Positions 16,868 to 26,255 of a stretch of 64,000 nucleotides of DNA are shown here, piece after piece; the first letter of the stretch is position 1; the number at the start of each line of letters is the position of its first letter. The notes below the pieces were generated by a model. It was not told the DNA's origin, ran no database searches, and worked only from the letters and a program-made list of their open reading frames with translations. Source of the DNA: Enterococcus_I eurekensis (lineage in GTDB: Bacteria > Bacillota > Bacilli > Lactobacillales > Enterococcaceae); NCBI RefSeq assembly GCF_042654605.1, contig NZ_JBHSGT010000013.1, forward strand, positions 73,344 through 137,343. The letters run 5' to 3'. The translations under genes and the position numbers were made by a program.

Positions 16868-18850
16868 TCATTCCTTAACCGGCACTAGCAATCTTAGCCC
16901 ATTTAATAAAACGACGATTGTACTTCCTTCATGGGCAAGAACACCGATACCAATGTCAATTTTACCGAAGAAATTTAATCCGACAAGTAATGCGACAATC
17001 AACATTGAAAAAACAATATTTTGCATCACGACTCGATCTAACTTCTTAGACACTTGATGCGCTGTTTTCAAACGGGTTAGGTCGTTTTTCATAATAACAG
17101 CGTCAGCCACATCTATTGCAACATCTGTACCGTCGCCCATCGCAAAGCCAATATCGGCTTTCACTAAAGCAGGCGCATCATTAATACCATCCCCAATCAT
17201 GGTCGTCTTCCCATATTTTTGTTGCAATTCTTCAATAATTTTATATTTATTTTCCGGTAAAACATTGCCCTTAACTTCATCGATGCCTAGTAATTTAGCG
17301 ACTGCCTCACCTGTTGATTGTGCATCACCAGTAATCATGACGGTTTGAATTTCTTGCTGATGTAAATAGTCAATCACATCTTTGGCATTTTCTTGTGGTA
17401 AATCCATCATCGCAAGATAACCCACTACAATTTCATTTTCACTAAAAAAAACAACATTTTTTCCTTTGCTCATTAGTTGATCTGCTTGTGCTAAAAGATC
17501 TTGGGACACATTTGAAAAGAAATCTTTTTTACCAATTTGGTAATGATTATTTTTAACCGTTGCGACGAGCCCTTTACCAATTTCATTATGAACATCAATT
17601 TCCATCGGCTTAACATCTTTAAAATGACTTAAAATTGCTTTTGCCAGTGGATGGTTAGCACTTTTTTCCATTGAAACAATCATTTGAATCCATTCTTCTG
17701 TTCTTTCTCTATCGACAAAATAAACATCCGTCACGGAAGGATTGCCTTGGGTTAACGTTCCCGTTTTATCAAAGGCAACGGCTTTAATTTCTGCTAAATT
17801 CGCTAAATACGTACCGCCTTTAAACAAGACACCTCTTTTAGCTAAATTCGAAATACCAGATAATGTTGCAGGAATCGCACTGGCTGCCAATGCACATGGT
17901 GAAGCCGAAATCATTAAAACCATGCCGCGATAAAAACTTATATACCATCCCCAATCAAAGAGGAAAACACCTGCTAAGATAAAGAGCGGGACCAAGGCTA
18001 ATACGCTATTAACATATAATGGTTCAATCTTTTTAATTTTTGTCGCAGTTGGTGATAAGTTACGTTGGGATTGATCAACCAATGAGAGTATTTTAGCAAA
18101 GACGGTTTCTGTTGAATCTTTGGTCACCTTCATTGTCAATGTGCCATTACCATTAATCGTACTGCCATAGACTTCGTCACCAACCAATTTTTCTACTGGC
18201 ATACTTTCACCATTAATAGAAGATTCATTTAGCAAACTGCCTCCGGTTACGATTACACCATCTGTTGGAATTTGATCGCCTGGTAAAATTTGTAATTGAT
18301 CACCAATTTCCAATGTTTCAACAGCAACCAAAGTCACTTCGCCATTTTCTTTCATCAAACGCGCTTGCGTTGGGTTCATCTTCAATAAAGAAGTAATTTC
18401 ACGTTTACTACGATTTTCAGCGTAATCTTCTAAGAAATGCGCACCAGCAAAAATTAAAATGAGCAACGCCCCTTCATCATAATCGCCAATAATTGCGGCC
18501 CCAATTGCAGCTAACGTCATTAAAACATGGACGTTTGGCCAAAGCTTTTTTAAACGCAGGCTATCCGCAATCGTTTCACCAATTCCTTCTAAAATAACAT
18601 GGTAGCCAGCTGTAACCATTGATATCAACATTAAAAGATTTGTAATAAAAATGCTTGTTGGTAAAAAAAGCGCCATTAAATAGACAACTAAGCCAATCAA
18701 ATATAATATGACTGGAGATTTGCCATGGTTATGGTTGTGCCCACAACTGGATGCAACCTGTCCGTGTTCATGTTCGTGTTGATGACTGCAATTATGATGT
18801 TTTTGTTCTTCTTTAGTAATTGATTGTTGATGCTCAGATTCTGGTAACAT
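16868..18850 (-). CDS. P1B-4-type heavy-metal-transporting ATPase with His-rich N-terminus
   Basis: This 660-residue membrane pump starts at the ATG at 18850 after GGAGGGA. The first 45 residues are His-rich (HHNCSHQHEHEH, then CGHNHNHG) and replace a CxxC metal-binding domain. The phosphorylation motif DKTGTLTQG, a TGD motif and the GDGINDAPAL hinge are present. Transmembrane signatures are SPCALA instead of CPC, and HEGST in the last helices. SPC plus HEG(S/G)T defines the P1B-4 class (PfeT, FrvA, PmtA, CzcP), which exports Fe(II), Co or Zn. Iron or zinc efflux is likely; the exact metal cannot be read from sequence. Confidence 0.9.
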   Translation of the reverse strand: MLPESEHQQSITKEEQKHHNCSHQHEHEHGQVASSCGHNHNHGKSPVILYLIGLVVYLMALFLPTSIFITNLLMLISMVTAGYHVILEGIGETIADSLRLKKLWPNVHVLMTLAAIGAAIIGDYDEGALLILIFAGAHFLEDYAENRSKREITSLLKMNPTQARLMKENGEVTLVAVETLEIGDQLQILPGDQIPTDGVIVTGGSLLNESSINGESMPVEKLVGDEVYGSTINGNGTLTMKVTKDSTETVFAKILSLVDQSQRNLSPTATKIKKIEPLYVNSVLALVPLFILAGVFLFDWGWYISFYRGMVLMISASPCALAASAIPATLSGISNLAKRGVLFKGGTYLANLAEIKAVAFDKTGTLTQGNPSVTDVYFVDRERTEEWIQMIVSMEKSANHPLAKAILSHFKDVKPMEIDVHNEIGKGLVATVKNNHYQIGKKDFFSNVSQDLLAQADQLMSKGKNVVFFSENEIVVGYLAMMDLPQENAKDVIDYLHQQEIQTVMITGDAQSTGEAVAKLLGIDEVKGNVLPENKYKIIEELQQKYGKTTMIGDGINDAPALVKADIGFAMGDGTDVAIDVADAVIMKNDLTRLKTAHQVSKKLDRVVMQNIVFSMLIVALLVGLNFFGKIDIGIGVLAHEGSTIVVLLNGLRLLVPVKE

Positions 18851-18873
18851 ACTAATCCCTCCACAATGAATAT

Positions 18874-18889
18874 ATGAATATCCGTTCAT
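18874..18889. promoter_or_regulatory. Possible metal-repressor operator
   Basis: An imperfect palindrome ATGAATATCCGTTCAT lies between the -10 box and the ATPase start, like SmtB/CzrA-type sites. A 13-bp sequence CTTATTCATTTGT occurs twice nearby (18915-18927 and 19028-19040). No regulator gene is adjacent. Confidence 0.4.
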
Positions 18890-18900
18890 TTGTTATCTTC

Positions 18901-18930
18901 ATTATAGATGATTACTTATTCATTTGTCAA
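18901..18930 (-). promoter_or_regulatory. Promoter of the first P1B-4 ATPase
   Basis: Minus-strand TTGACA (18925-18930), an 18-bp spacer and TATAAT (18901-18906). Confidence 0.8.
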
Positions 18931-18982
18931 AGGTTTTTTCTAAAATTTAGCTACTCTTAAATCATTTTTCGTTAACGCAATA

Positions 18983-19014
18983 CAAAAAAATCGGCAGAAA
19001 TATTTCCACCGATT
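18983..19014 (-). terminator. Terminator after the frameshifted ATPase
   Basis: The minus strand reads AATCGG, a 14-nt loop region, CCGATT and then TTTTTTG. Confidence 0.75.
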
Positions 19015-19052
19015 AAACCAAGTACCACTTATTCATTTGTTAAACTGCACAT

Positions 19053-20896
19053 TTATTTTTCTTCTTTTAATAACCGTAACCCGTTTAAAATAACCAGAAT
19101 CGTACTACCTTCATGACCAATTACTGCTAATGGAATCGTTAATTTCTGCATTAAATTCAAAATAATTAACGTCACAATGACTGTGACACTAAATAGAATA
19201 TTTTGCTTGATAACTCGTTTCATTTTCTTTGAAAGACGGTGAGTATAAACAAGTTTGGATAAGTTATTTTCCATAATTACCACATCCGAAACTTCCATCG
19301 CAACATCGGTTCCCTCACCCATACTAATCCCAATGGTCGCGGTCGCAAGTGCGGGCGCATCATTCACTCCGTCACCCACCATGGCATTTTTACCATAAAT
19401 TTCTTTTTGTTTTTTGACATGTTCAACTTTTTCAGCCGGCAATAATTCACTGAAAACCTCGGAAATTTCTGCTTCTTTCGCAATTGTTTCCGCTGTGTAG
19501 CAGTTATCGCCAGTTAACATTACTGTATGAATCCCTTGTCGATTAAAATATTGCACCGCTTCCTTAGCATTATTATTCAATGTATCCAGTAAGGCGATAC
19601 CACCGATAAATTGATGATTCTTCTCAACATAAATAACGGTTTTTCCTTGTTTCTTCCAATCGAGTAACGCTTCTGGATCCAAGTCAGCCCCTCGTTTTTT
19701 ACCAATGTAATAAGTATCCCCATTGTAATTACTTTGAATCCCCATGGCCGTAATTTCTTGGGTTTCTAGCGATTGACTCGTATAATCATTTTTCCAATGA
19801 TTCACAATTCCCTGAGCGAGCGGGTGTGTACTTTTTTCTTCTAAACCTAAAACAAAAGGAATAATTTCATTTTCATCACTCGCCCAATAGGTATCGGTGA
19901 CGGTAAATTCTCCTTTGGTTAATGTTCCTGTTTTATCAAAAGCAATACTTTTCATTTCAGCTAATGCTTCGAGATAGGTTCCACCTTTAAACAACATTCC
20001 ATGGCGCGCACCATTGCTGATTGCGCTTAGTAAAGCTGGCGTTGAACTTGCAACCAAAGCACATGGACTAGCAACAACTAGTAAGTTAACACCACGATAA
20101 ATACTTTCAGTCCAAGTCCAATCAAAACCAAAATGGAACAATAAAATAGCTAAAGGAACACCGAAGACAATAATCATGACATAACGATTTTCAATTCGTT
20201 GAATAAAACTTTCAGTCTTCGTTTGACTGTTTTGTGCCTCTTCAACCAGTGCAATAATTTTAGCAATCACCGTCTCTGATTGTTCACGATTGACTTCGAT
20301 TTCCAGAGCATCACCTAAATTTAACGTTCCGCCAAAAACTTCATCTGTTGGTTGTTTTAAACGTGGAACACTCTCACCATTAATGACGGATTCATCAATT
20401 TCCGACGCGCCTTCTAAAATAATGCCATCGATTGGAATATTTTCCCCTTTAAAAATTGCGACCCGATCACCTAGAACGAGCTCACTCGTCTCAACTAACT
20501 GATATTCGCCCGAAGCCAAAATCTTACGGGCTTTTTTGGGTTGTCTATCTAGCAAGCGATTAATTTCACGCGCACTTTTTTCGGTTGTGAATTCTTCTAA
20601 CAAATGACTCAAACTAAAAATAAAAATCAATAACGCGCCTTCACGCCAATCACCAATTAAACCTGCACTGACTGTGCAGCTAAGATCATCAATAAATCGA
20701 CATTAAAATGTTTGTCTTCAAATAGCTCTTTCAAGCCATTCCAAGCAATTTCTAATCCACCCGTTGTAACTGAAAGGACAAAAAGTACCCAACTATGCGG
20801 CCAGCCAAACCCCAAATCCATAATTAATCCTATCACCAAAAATAAGATACAACTGGCAGTACTTAAAAATTGTGTGTTTCCTTTAATTTTTTCCAT
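19053..20896 (-). pseudogene. P1B-4-type metal ATPase, interrupted by a 1-nt frameshift
   Basis: The 5' part starts at the ATG at 20896 (GAGGAGTGG upstream) and reads DLLMILAAQSVQV before a stop at 20657. The rest continues in another frame from about 20670 as AGLIGDWREGALLIFIFSLSH. Eight bases lie between the matching GCT-GCA and GCA-GGT codons where nine are expected, so one base is missing near 20675. Joined, the product would be about 614 residues with SPCALV, DKTGTLTKG, GDGVNDAPAL and HEGST: a second P1B-4 pump without the His-rich leader. It is either a young pseudogene or a sequencing error; the rest of the frame is undamaged. Confidence 0.88.
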
Positions 20897-20978
20897 GATT
20901 CCCACTCCTCTCACGAATAATCACTTATCCATATACCTACCATAGCACCAACATCAACGATAAGATATAACTTGAAAA

Positions 20979-20993
20979 AGAGAATCATTTTCA
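20979..20993. promoter_or_regulatory. Candidate Fur/PerR-type box
   Basis: On the minus strand TGAAAAT-G-ATTCTCT matches 11 of 14 positions of the 7-1-7 TGATAAT-N-ATTATCA consensus, upstream of the second P1B-4 ATPase. Related pumps are Fur- or PerR-controlled. It overlaps the edge of a hairpin repeat, so it may be coincidental. Confidence 0.3.
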
Positions 20994-21175
20994 ATAAGAG
21001 GTTATTCTTTTGAACGTTTTGATACGAGAGATAAGCGAGCATTATAGAAAATTGGGCTGTGATTTTATCCTAATGAACTCTTATCTCCGAGTAGCAGCTC
21101 AAAAAATACCGTTTCAATCAGAAGTTATTCTTTTGAGCGTTTTGATATGAGGGTTAATTCTAAAATCTCATATCT
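20985..21175 (-). repeat. Hairpin-repeat array, locus 1 (two direct repeats, one class-C hairpin)
   Basis: Read on the minus strand, the direct repeat occurs at 20989-21001 (CCTCTTATTGAAA) and 21112-21124 (CTTCTGATTGAAA), 123 bp apart. Between them is an imperfect palindrome with arms GAGATAAG/CTTATCTC and inner AAAAT/ATTTT, class C of the family described at 32.7-33.5 kb. A partial further module follows to about 21175. Its orientation is opposite to the other two arrays. It sits between the DUF4153 terminator and the ATPase pseudogene. Confidence 0.8.
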
Positions 21176-21197
21176 TCATTCTATACAAAAACTATAC

Positions 21198-21243
21198 AAA
21201 AAAGAGTCGGAAAAGTGCTGATCACTTCACCGACTCTTTTTTT
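21198..21243 (-). terminator. Terminator of the DUF4153 gene
   Basis: A hairpin AAAGAGTCGGTGAAGTG / CACTTTTCCGACTCTTT followed by T residues overlaps the stop codon. Confidence 0.9.
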
Positions 21244-23131
21244 ATGGTGTTGCCTCACTAACATAAATTCCTTCAATTTCAGTCCAATAGGTGGTTTCAT
21301 CGGTATTTTCATCCACCATTATTTCTATATAACTGAACATCACAGAACCTTTAATTTCTGGACTTTCAAAATTGAATTGCAAATCGGAAACTCCTAGTGC
21401 TTCACCTTTTTCACTGGATTCAACTGTTGGTGGATATTTATCCATCAATTGATTGGTAAATGTTGCTAGTGATTCTTTTAAAATTTCACGCTCATCCAGT
21501 GTCACTTCTATCGTAGGTGGTTTTTTAGTCGCATCATCTTGCTGCCATTTAATTTTGAATTCACCTTGCGCACCTTTAAATGTACCCACCTGTTCTTTCG
21601 TGCTTTCACTATAGACCAAAGGTACTTGCCAATCAAACGGACTGATCGAAAAGGCCTGATTATCTCTTCTTAAGATCGTTCGTTTGACTTGCTGACCTGG
21701 TGGTGTTGGCGGCGTATCATCTTGCCTTGGGAAGATTGGATCAAAGCCCATAACTTCTTTAAATGATTGATCGTCATAAGCACCGATTTTTAACCATTTC
21801 GGTACTTTTTCTTGATCCTGCCTAGATAAGAAGGTGGCCGCCACCGTAATTTTTTCTCGTTCGATTCTTGCAAGCTCCGAGCTACTTGGAATAATTTTTG
21901 CGCCATCGAACATATCGGCTTGCGTTAATAATTTTTCTAAACGATTGGTTTGTAACATGATTGGTAAACTCTGATAGCCGACAATTGGTAAGACCGTAAA
22001 AATCATACTAAACATCGTCATTGCTAAAACAATCGCATAGCTCTTTTGCATTTTCATAACTAATAAAATCATAGCGATTATAGCAACAATCCAAACAATA
22101 ACAAAATAGTATTCGGTTGTTTGCATACTATAATTTCTTAGTTGATTAAAAATCGCCCAACCTTCAAAGGCTAAAATGATTAAGGTCGCCATTGGATAGA
22201 CTTTCATATAAAACTTAGCTAGTGCGTTATCGGCTTCTTGAACCATGATATGTAGCCATATACCGACAACCGTATACGTAGTGGCAATGCCTGACAAACG
22301 CAAGAAATTCTCACCGACTCCTTGGAAAATAATTCGGACGGTCCATAGTAACAAGACGACGGTTAACGACAACGTAATCGGTACAATAATATAAGAAAAT
22401 AACAATTGGATAAAACCAGGCTGTTCTTCTCTTTCTCGCCGTATTTGATCTTCTTCACCTTTAGAAAAATCCGGTAAGTAACCTAAAAATAACATAAATG
22501 CGATAAAGCCAATCATTGTTGATAAATGCTGATACACTTTAAAACTCATAGCCGGGTAAAGCAGTCCTTGAATGGCTCCTGCGACTGCGGCCGTTCCTGC
22601 CAGTAGAACGAAGCCATAAATGCCAGAGATGATAACCGATTTTTCAGTCATAAAAATCGTACGAGCAACATATCTATTAATCCATGGCTTGGCTGCAAAT
22701 AAAATAAAAGCAATAAAAACAACTCCAATGACAATGGCCATCCGTGCCTGAGCTAAATTGGTTAATCCGGGATAGCGATAATAACTATCGGAGGTTACTT
22801 TTGTTCCTCCTAAAAAATAGAGCAGTAAAAATGCCACTACACCACTGACTGCGGTGAGACTATTAGCAATCAGCAGGTTCCTCGACTGATTATTTCGACT
22901 ACGAACATAAGTAACCGATGCCAATCCGACGATTGCAATTAACGCTGCCGACCATTGTAAACTATCGAAAAAGATTCGATTCGCATTTTGGATTGAATCT
23001 GTACTTTGAATTCGGAACAATGTTATTAGCATAAAGACAAATGCTCCAAAACTTGACATAAAGAAACGGGTAACTGCCTGATAAGCACCTTTAAAAGTCG
23101 ACTCAATCGACTGTACAAATAGATTGTTCAT
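21242..23131 (-). CDS. DUF4153 multi-pass membrane protein
   Basis: This 629-residue protein starts at the ATG at 23131, which has GGAGG 8 nt upstream; an earlier in-frame ATG has no such site. At least twelve hydrophobic segments span residues of about 25-410, followed by an extracytoplasmic C-terminal region of about 220 residues. That region carries a proline run (DDTPPTPPGQQ, near residue 496). The layout matches DUF4153 proteins, whose function is unknown. It is monocistronic with its own terminator, and no neighbour clarifies the role. Confidence 0.78.
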   Translation of the reverse strand: MNNLFVQSIESTFKGAYQAVTRFFMSSFGAFVFMLITLFRIQSTDSIQNANRIFFDSLQWSAALIAIVGLASVTYVRSRNNQSRNLLIANSLTAVSGVVAFLLLYFLGGTKVTSDSYYRYPGLTNLAQARMAIVIGVVFIAFILFAAKPWINRYVARTIFMTEKSVIISGIYGFVLLAGTAAVAGAIQGLLYPAMSFKVYQHLSTMIGFIAFMLFLGYLPDFSKGEEDQIRREREEQPGFIQLLFSYIIVPITLSLTVVLLLWTVRIIFQGVGENFLRLSGIATTYTVVGIWLHIMVQEADNALAKFYMKVYPMATLIILAFEGWAIFNQLRNYSMQTTEYYFVIVWIVAIIAMILLVMKMQKSYAIVLAMTMFSMIFTVLPIVGYQSLPIMLQTNRLEKLLTQADMFDGAKIIPSSSELARIEREKITVAATFLSRQDQEKVPKWLKIGAYDDQSFKEVMGFDPIFPRQDDTPPTPPGQQVKRTILRRDNQAFSISPFDWQVPLVYSESTKEQVGTFKGAQGEFKIKWQQDDATKKPPTIEVTLDEREILKESLATFTNQLMDKYPPTVESSEKGEALGVSDLQFNFESPEIKGSVMFSYIEIMVDENTDETTYWTEIEGIYVSEATP

Positions 23132-23242
23132 CGTCAAAACCTCCTCTACTTTCAGTCTAATTATACCATACCGATAGAAAATACCATTTTTCAAACTATT
23201 TTTTTGTACTTCTTAGCCTTTTCAATTGATTTATAAACACTG

Positions 23243-23272
23243 AAAAAGTCGTTTTCCTAACGAAAACGACTT
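23243..23272 (-). terminator. Terminator after the FUSC pseudogene
   Basis: AAGTCGTTTTC, a 5-nt loop, GAAAACGACTT and TTTT on the minus strand. Confidence 0.85.
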
Positions 23273-23304
23273 AAAAAATAGCTAATTAACTTACTCGAAT
23301 TTTT

Positions 23305-24248
23305 TTATATTGATATACTGGAAGATTTTTTCATTCCTAAAAGATAGGTCACACCGAAGAGTATACCAAACATGTTCAATAGTACTCGTAAAGAAACAGC
23401 CGGTTCTAACCCATAGATTCCTTGAGCTAGCAATAAGGCTCCAAAACAATTAATCATTGTTTGATTACGATAATTTGTTGAAAATCCTAGGAAAAATCCA
23501 GCAGCTGGACCGACAAATAGCCAATAATCACTTGGCAAATAGCGCATCACCACTAAAAACAAGACGGAGCCACTAATCGCTCCAAGCAATCGAGCAATCG
23601 AACGTTCTTTTAATTGTTGATGATTGCCTGCTAGCAAGGAAGAGCACGCAAATCCCGCCCACATAAATCTTTCCAATGAGAATAAATGCATCACTAAGAA
23701 AAACAAGCTCATACCAAACGCTAAAAATAATAAGAAGCGATTATTCTCATTCAAAAACTTTTCACCGAGCATACGTGACTTAAATGTATGATCCACATGT
23801 TTATTACGATGTTTTTTATAATAAATGAACGCAAATAAAAGATACACCGTAACCATTAAGGTGGTCCGTGAACCCAAAGTACTCCAAGGTTGACTATTCC
23901 AACTAAAAACATGTAAGAAAAACTATACAAAATCGGGTTACCATAATTTCAATCGTAACTTGTTATATAAAAAATGGAAACTAATGATGCAAAATGTAGC
24001 ATAAAAGCAATCACAGGTGATAACTAGCCGACAATTTGCAGCACAATTAAAAGAATGGTAAAAACAAGATCTAAACCTACGATACTTTCCTTAACGTTAT
24101 AACCAAAGTCAACGGCACGTAAACTAAGTAATAAGCATAATAAGACCACAGCTGAGCTACTTTGTTTTTGCTCAAAAACATTTGTACTACCGAAAATAAA
24201 TAGTACAGAAAATAAAAGCATTAATACTGAGCGTAAAAATAAGACCAT
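23305..24248 (-). pseudogene. FUSC-family (aromatic acid exporter-like) membrane protein, decayed
   Basis: The frame begins at 24248 with hydrophobic segments and reaches an in-frame TAG at 24024. It then continues in the same frame (SPVIAFMLHFASLVSIFYIT) through a TGA near 23955 and on to LGVLWVHGPP, where it stops near 23865. The last 190 residues resume in another frame (TTLMVTVYLLFAFIYYKKH) and run to 23305. Two stops and one frameshift therefore separate three parts of one FUSC-type protein of about 313 residues. The 3' part keeps six hydrophobic segments. No ribosome binding site precedes the first ATG, another sign of decay. Confidence 0.82.
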
Positions 24249-24410
24249 TATATAGTAGTTTTTTTATTTTTTTCGTCGTTCCCTCTTTCACTCGACTTTT
24301 TAGTTCGAATGGGGATATTTGTAGCGATTGATATAAATTCATCTAAAATTCCGCTCCTAACAAAAAAATACTAGTAAAAAGAATACGACTTATTTAGTAA
24401 TTGAGCAAGA

Positions 24411-24451
24411 AAAAAACTTGAACCTTTTCATTAGGGGTTCAAGTTTTTCAA
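24411..24451. terminator. Terminator after the aldo/keto reductase gene
   Basis: AAAAACTTGAACC / GGTTCAAGTTTTT hairpin with A/T runs on both sides. The 208-bp gap to the FUSC pseudogene start holds nothing else recognisable. Confidence 0.88.
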
Positions 24452-24456
24452 AATCT

Positions 24457-25305
24457 TTAGAAACTGACTTCATCTGGATTTAGTGCGCTTGCAGCTGCTC
24501 CTTGCAATTGATCAATCTGCGTCATTTCTGCTTCGGACAATTCAAAATCAAATAGTAAACTATTTTCAACAATTCGACTATCTGTCACTGATTTCGGTAA
24601 TGGTAAGAAGCCTTTTTGTAAACTCCAACGCAAAACAATTTGCGCAATCGATTTATGATGACTTTCCGCTAAACTTTGTAATTCTTTAATTTCTAAAATA
24701 TTCCCCGTACCTAGTGGGCTATAGGCTTCACTTAAAATATCATTTGCTTTATTAAAGGCTACAAGTTCCACCTGTTGATCACTGGGATTTAAATAAATTT
24801 GATTGACGGCTGGCTGAATTGTTGCCGTTTCAAATAGTTTCTCTAAATGGTGAGGTAAGAAATTTGAAACCCCAATACTTTTAATTTTTCCCGCGACAAC
24901 TGCCTCTTCCATCGCTTGCCAACAATCGGCATTGCGTTTTTCCCAGTACTCACGGTAAGTAATTGGTGTCGGCCAATGAATTAAATATAAATCAATATAC
25001 TCTGTATCAAGTGCTCTCAGTGATTCATCAATTGCTTGAACCGCACCTTCATATGTACCAACAGGATTAGCTAACTTGGTTGTAATGTATAATTCTTCGC
25101 GTGCAATCCCACTTTCAGCAATCGCTACCCCAACAGATCCCTCGTTATGGTAAGCGGCCGCCGTATCAATATGGCGATAACCGGCTTCTAACGCTTTTAA
25201 TACAGCATGCTTTGCAATTTCTCCATCTGGCGTTCGCCACGTACCAAATCCGACAACTGGAATTTTATTCCCATCATTTAATGTATACGTACTTGTTAGA
25301 CTCAT
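24457..25305 (-). CDS. Aldo/keto reductase (2,5-diketo-D-gluconate reductase group)
   Basis: This 282-residue NADPH-dependent oxidoreductase has the AKR signature GYRHIDTAAAYHNEGSVG (about residues 42-59), supplying the catalytic Asp and Tyr. TTKLAN follows (Lys near 78), then LIHWPTP (His near 111). The C-terminal cofactor motif is LPKSVTDSRIVEN (about 236-248). Length and motifs match the AKR5/DkgA-like enzymes of Lactobacillales, which reduce various aldehydes and keto-sugars. Substrate is not predictable. The ATG at 25305 follows AGGAGGT. It is a single-gene unit, divergent from the ABC importer operon. Confidence 0.92.
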   Translation of the reverse strand: MSLTSTYTLNDGNKIPVVGFGTWRTPDGEIAKHAVLKALEAGYRHIDTAAAYHNEGSVGVAIAESGIAREELYITTKLANPVGTYEGAVQAIDESLRALDTEYIDLYLIHWPTPITYREYWEKRNADCWQAMEEAVVAGKIKSIGVSNFLPHHLEKLFETATIQPAVNQIYLNPSDQQVELVAFNKANDILSEAYSPLGTGNILEIKELQSLAESHHKSIAQIVLRWSLQKGFLPLPKSVTDSRIVENSLLFDFELSEAEMTQIDQLQGAAASALNPDEVSF

Positions 25306-25432
25306 TTGCTTACCTCCTAATTTTTATATTCTATAGATAGAGTATCGTATTTTTCCTATTTTGTCATGAAATCCCTTTCTTTCATAAAATCCGAACATTG
25401 AATATTTCTTTCAAAATAATAAATAAATATGC

Positions 25433-25461
25433 TTGCTTTCCCTTTTAAAATGAATTATTAT
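25433..25461 (+). promoter_or_regulatory. Probable promoter of the amino-acid ABC/M20 operon
   Basis: TTGCTT (25433-25438), a 17-bp spacer and TATTAT (25456-25461) lie about 78 bp above the first start. No riboswitch or T-box is seen in this leader. Confidence 0.5.
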
Positions 25462-25538
25462 ACATTATATACTAACAAAACGTAAATAATATTCATAGAA
25501 AGAACAAAATAATGAATATTTTCGAAAGGAGTCTTCAA

Positions 25539-26255
25539 ATGGATTATTTTCATCTTGTGGGGATTGTTGTTGATTTTGGAAAAATGACAAAATGGATTCC
25601 CACTTTCATTGATGGCACAATTGTTACGATTGTTCTATCGTTAATGACCGTCTTTTTTGGTTCAATTATCGGATTGCTAGCCACACTACTCCAACAATCA
25701 CCAAATCGTTTCTTTAAAGGAATTGCGGCTGTGTATACGCAAGTCATTCGCGGAACACCCATACTCATTCAATTATATATTTGGTTATATGGCTTACCGC
25801 TAATTGGTGTGACCCTTCCCGCTTTAACCTTCTTAGGTGATACATACGGCTCGCGAGAATTTTTAACTGCCGTCGTGGCCTTATCCATTAACTCAGGTGC
25901 TTATATCTGCGAGTTATTACGTGGTGGCTTAGATGCCATTGATAAAGGGCAAATGGAAGCCGGTCGCTCACTTGGATTAAGTCGTCGCCAAACAATGCGT
26001 TCGGTTATTATCCCTCAAGCGATTCGAGTGATTTTACCAGGTTTAGGTAATGAATTTATCGCAATGATTAAAGAATCTTCTATTGTATCGGTTGTTGGAA
26101 TCTTTGATGTCATGTATACAACGAATATCGTTAAAGCATCGACTTATTCTATCTTTGAACCACTAATCATTGTCGCAATCATTTATTTCTTCCTGACATT
26201 CACTTTAACAGCCTTAATGAAACAGTTAGAAAAGAGGTTAAGTATTTATGATTAA
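25539..26255 (+). CDS. Amino-acid ABC transporter permease
   Basis: This 238-residue permease of the His/Glu/Gln/Arg/cystine importer family starts at the ATG at 25539, preceded by GAAAGGAG. The ATG at 25512 lies upstream of that site and is unlikely. It has the N-terminal WIPTFIDGTIVTIVLS segment, the VIRGTPILIQL motif near residue 70 and the EAA-type loop EAGRSLGLSRRQTMRSVIIPQAIR (by position, about 147-170) that contacts the ATPase. About five membrane spans are visible. It is the first gene of a four-gene operon with the ATPase, binding lipoprotein and M20 hydrolase. Confidence 0.92.
   Translation: MDYFHLVGIVVDFGKMTKWIPTFIDGTIVTIVLSLMTVFFGSIIGLLATLLQQSPNRFFKGIAAVYTQVIRGTPILIQLYIWLYGLPLIGVTLPALTFLGDTYGSREFLTAVVALSINSGAYICELLRGGLDAIDKGQMEAGRSLGLSRRQTMRSVIIPQAIRVILPGLGNEFIAMIKESSIVSVVGIFDVMYTTNIVKASTYSIFEPLIIVAIIYFFLTFTLTALMKQLEKRLSIYD

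Noticed and set aside
20657..20700. Programmed frameshift in the second P1B-4 ATPase
   Set aside because: No slippery heptamer or stimulating hairpin is evident at the break, and the family is not known to use frameshifting.
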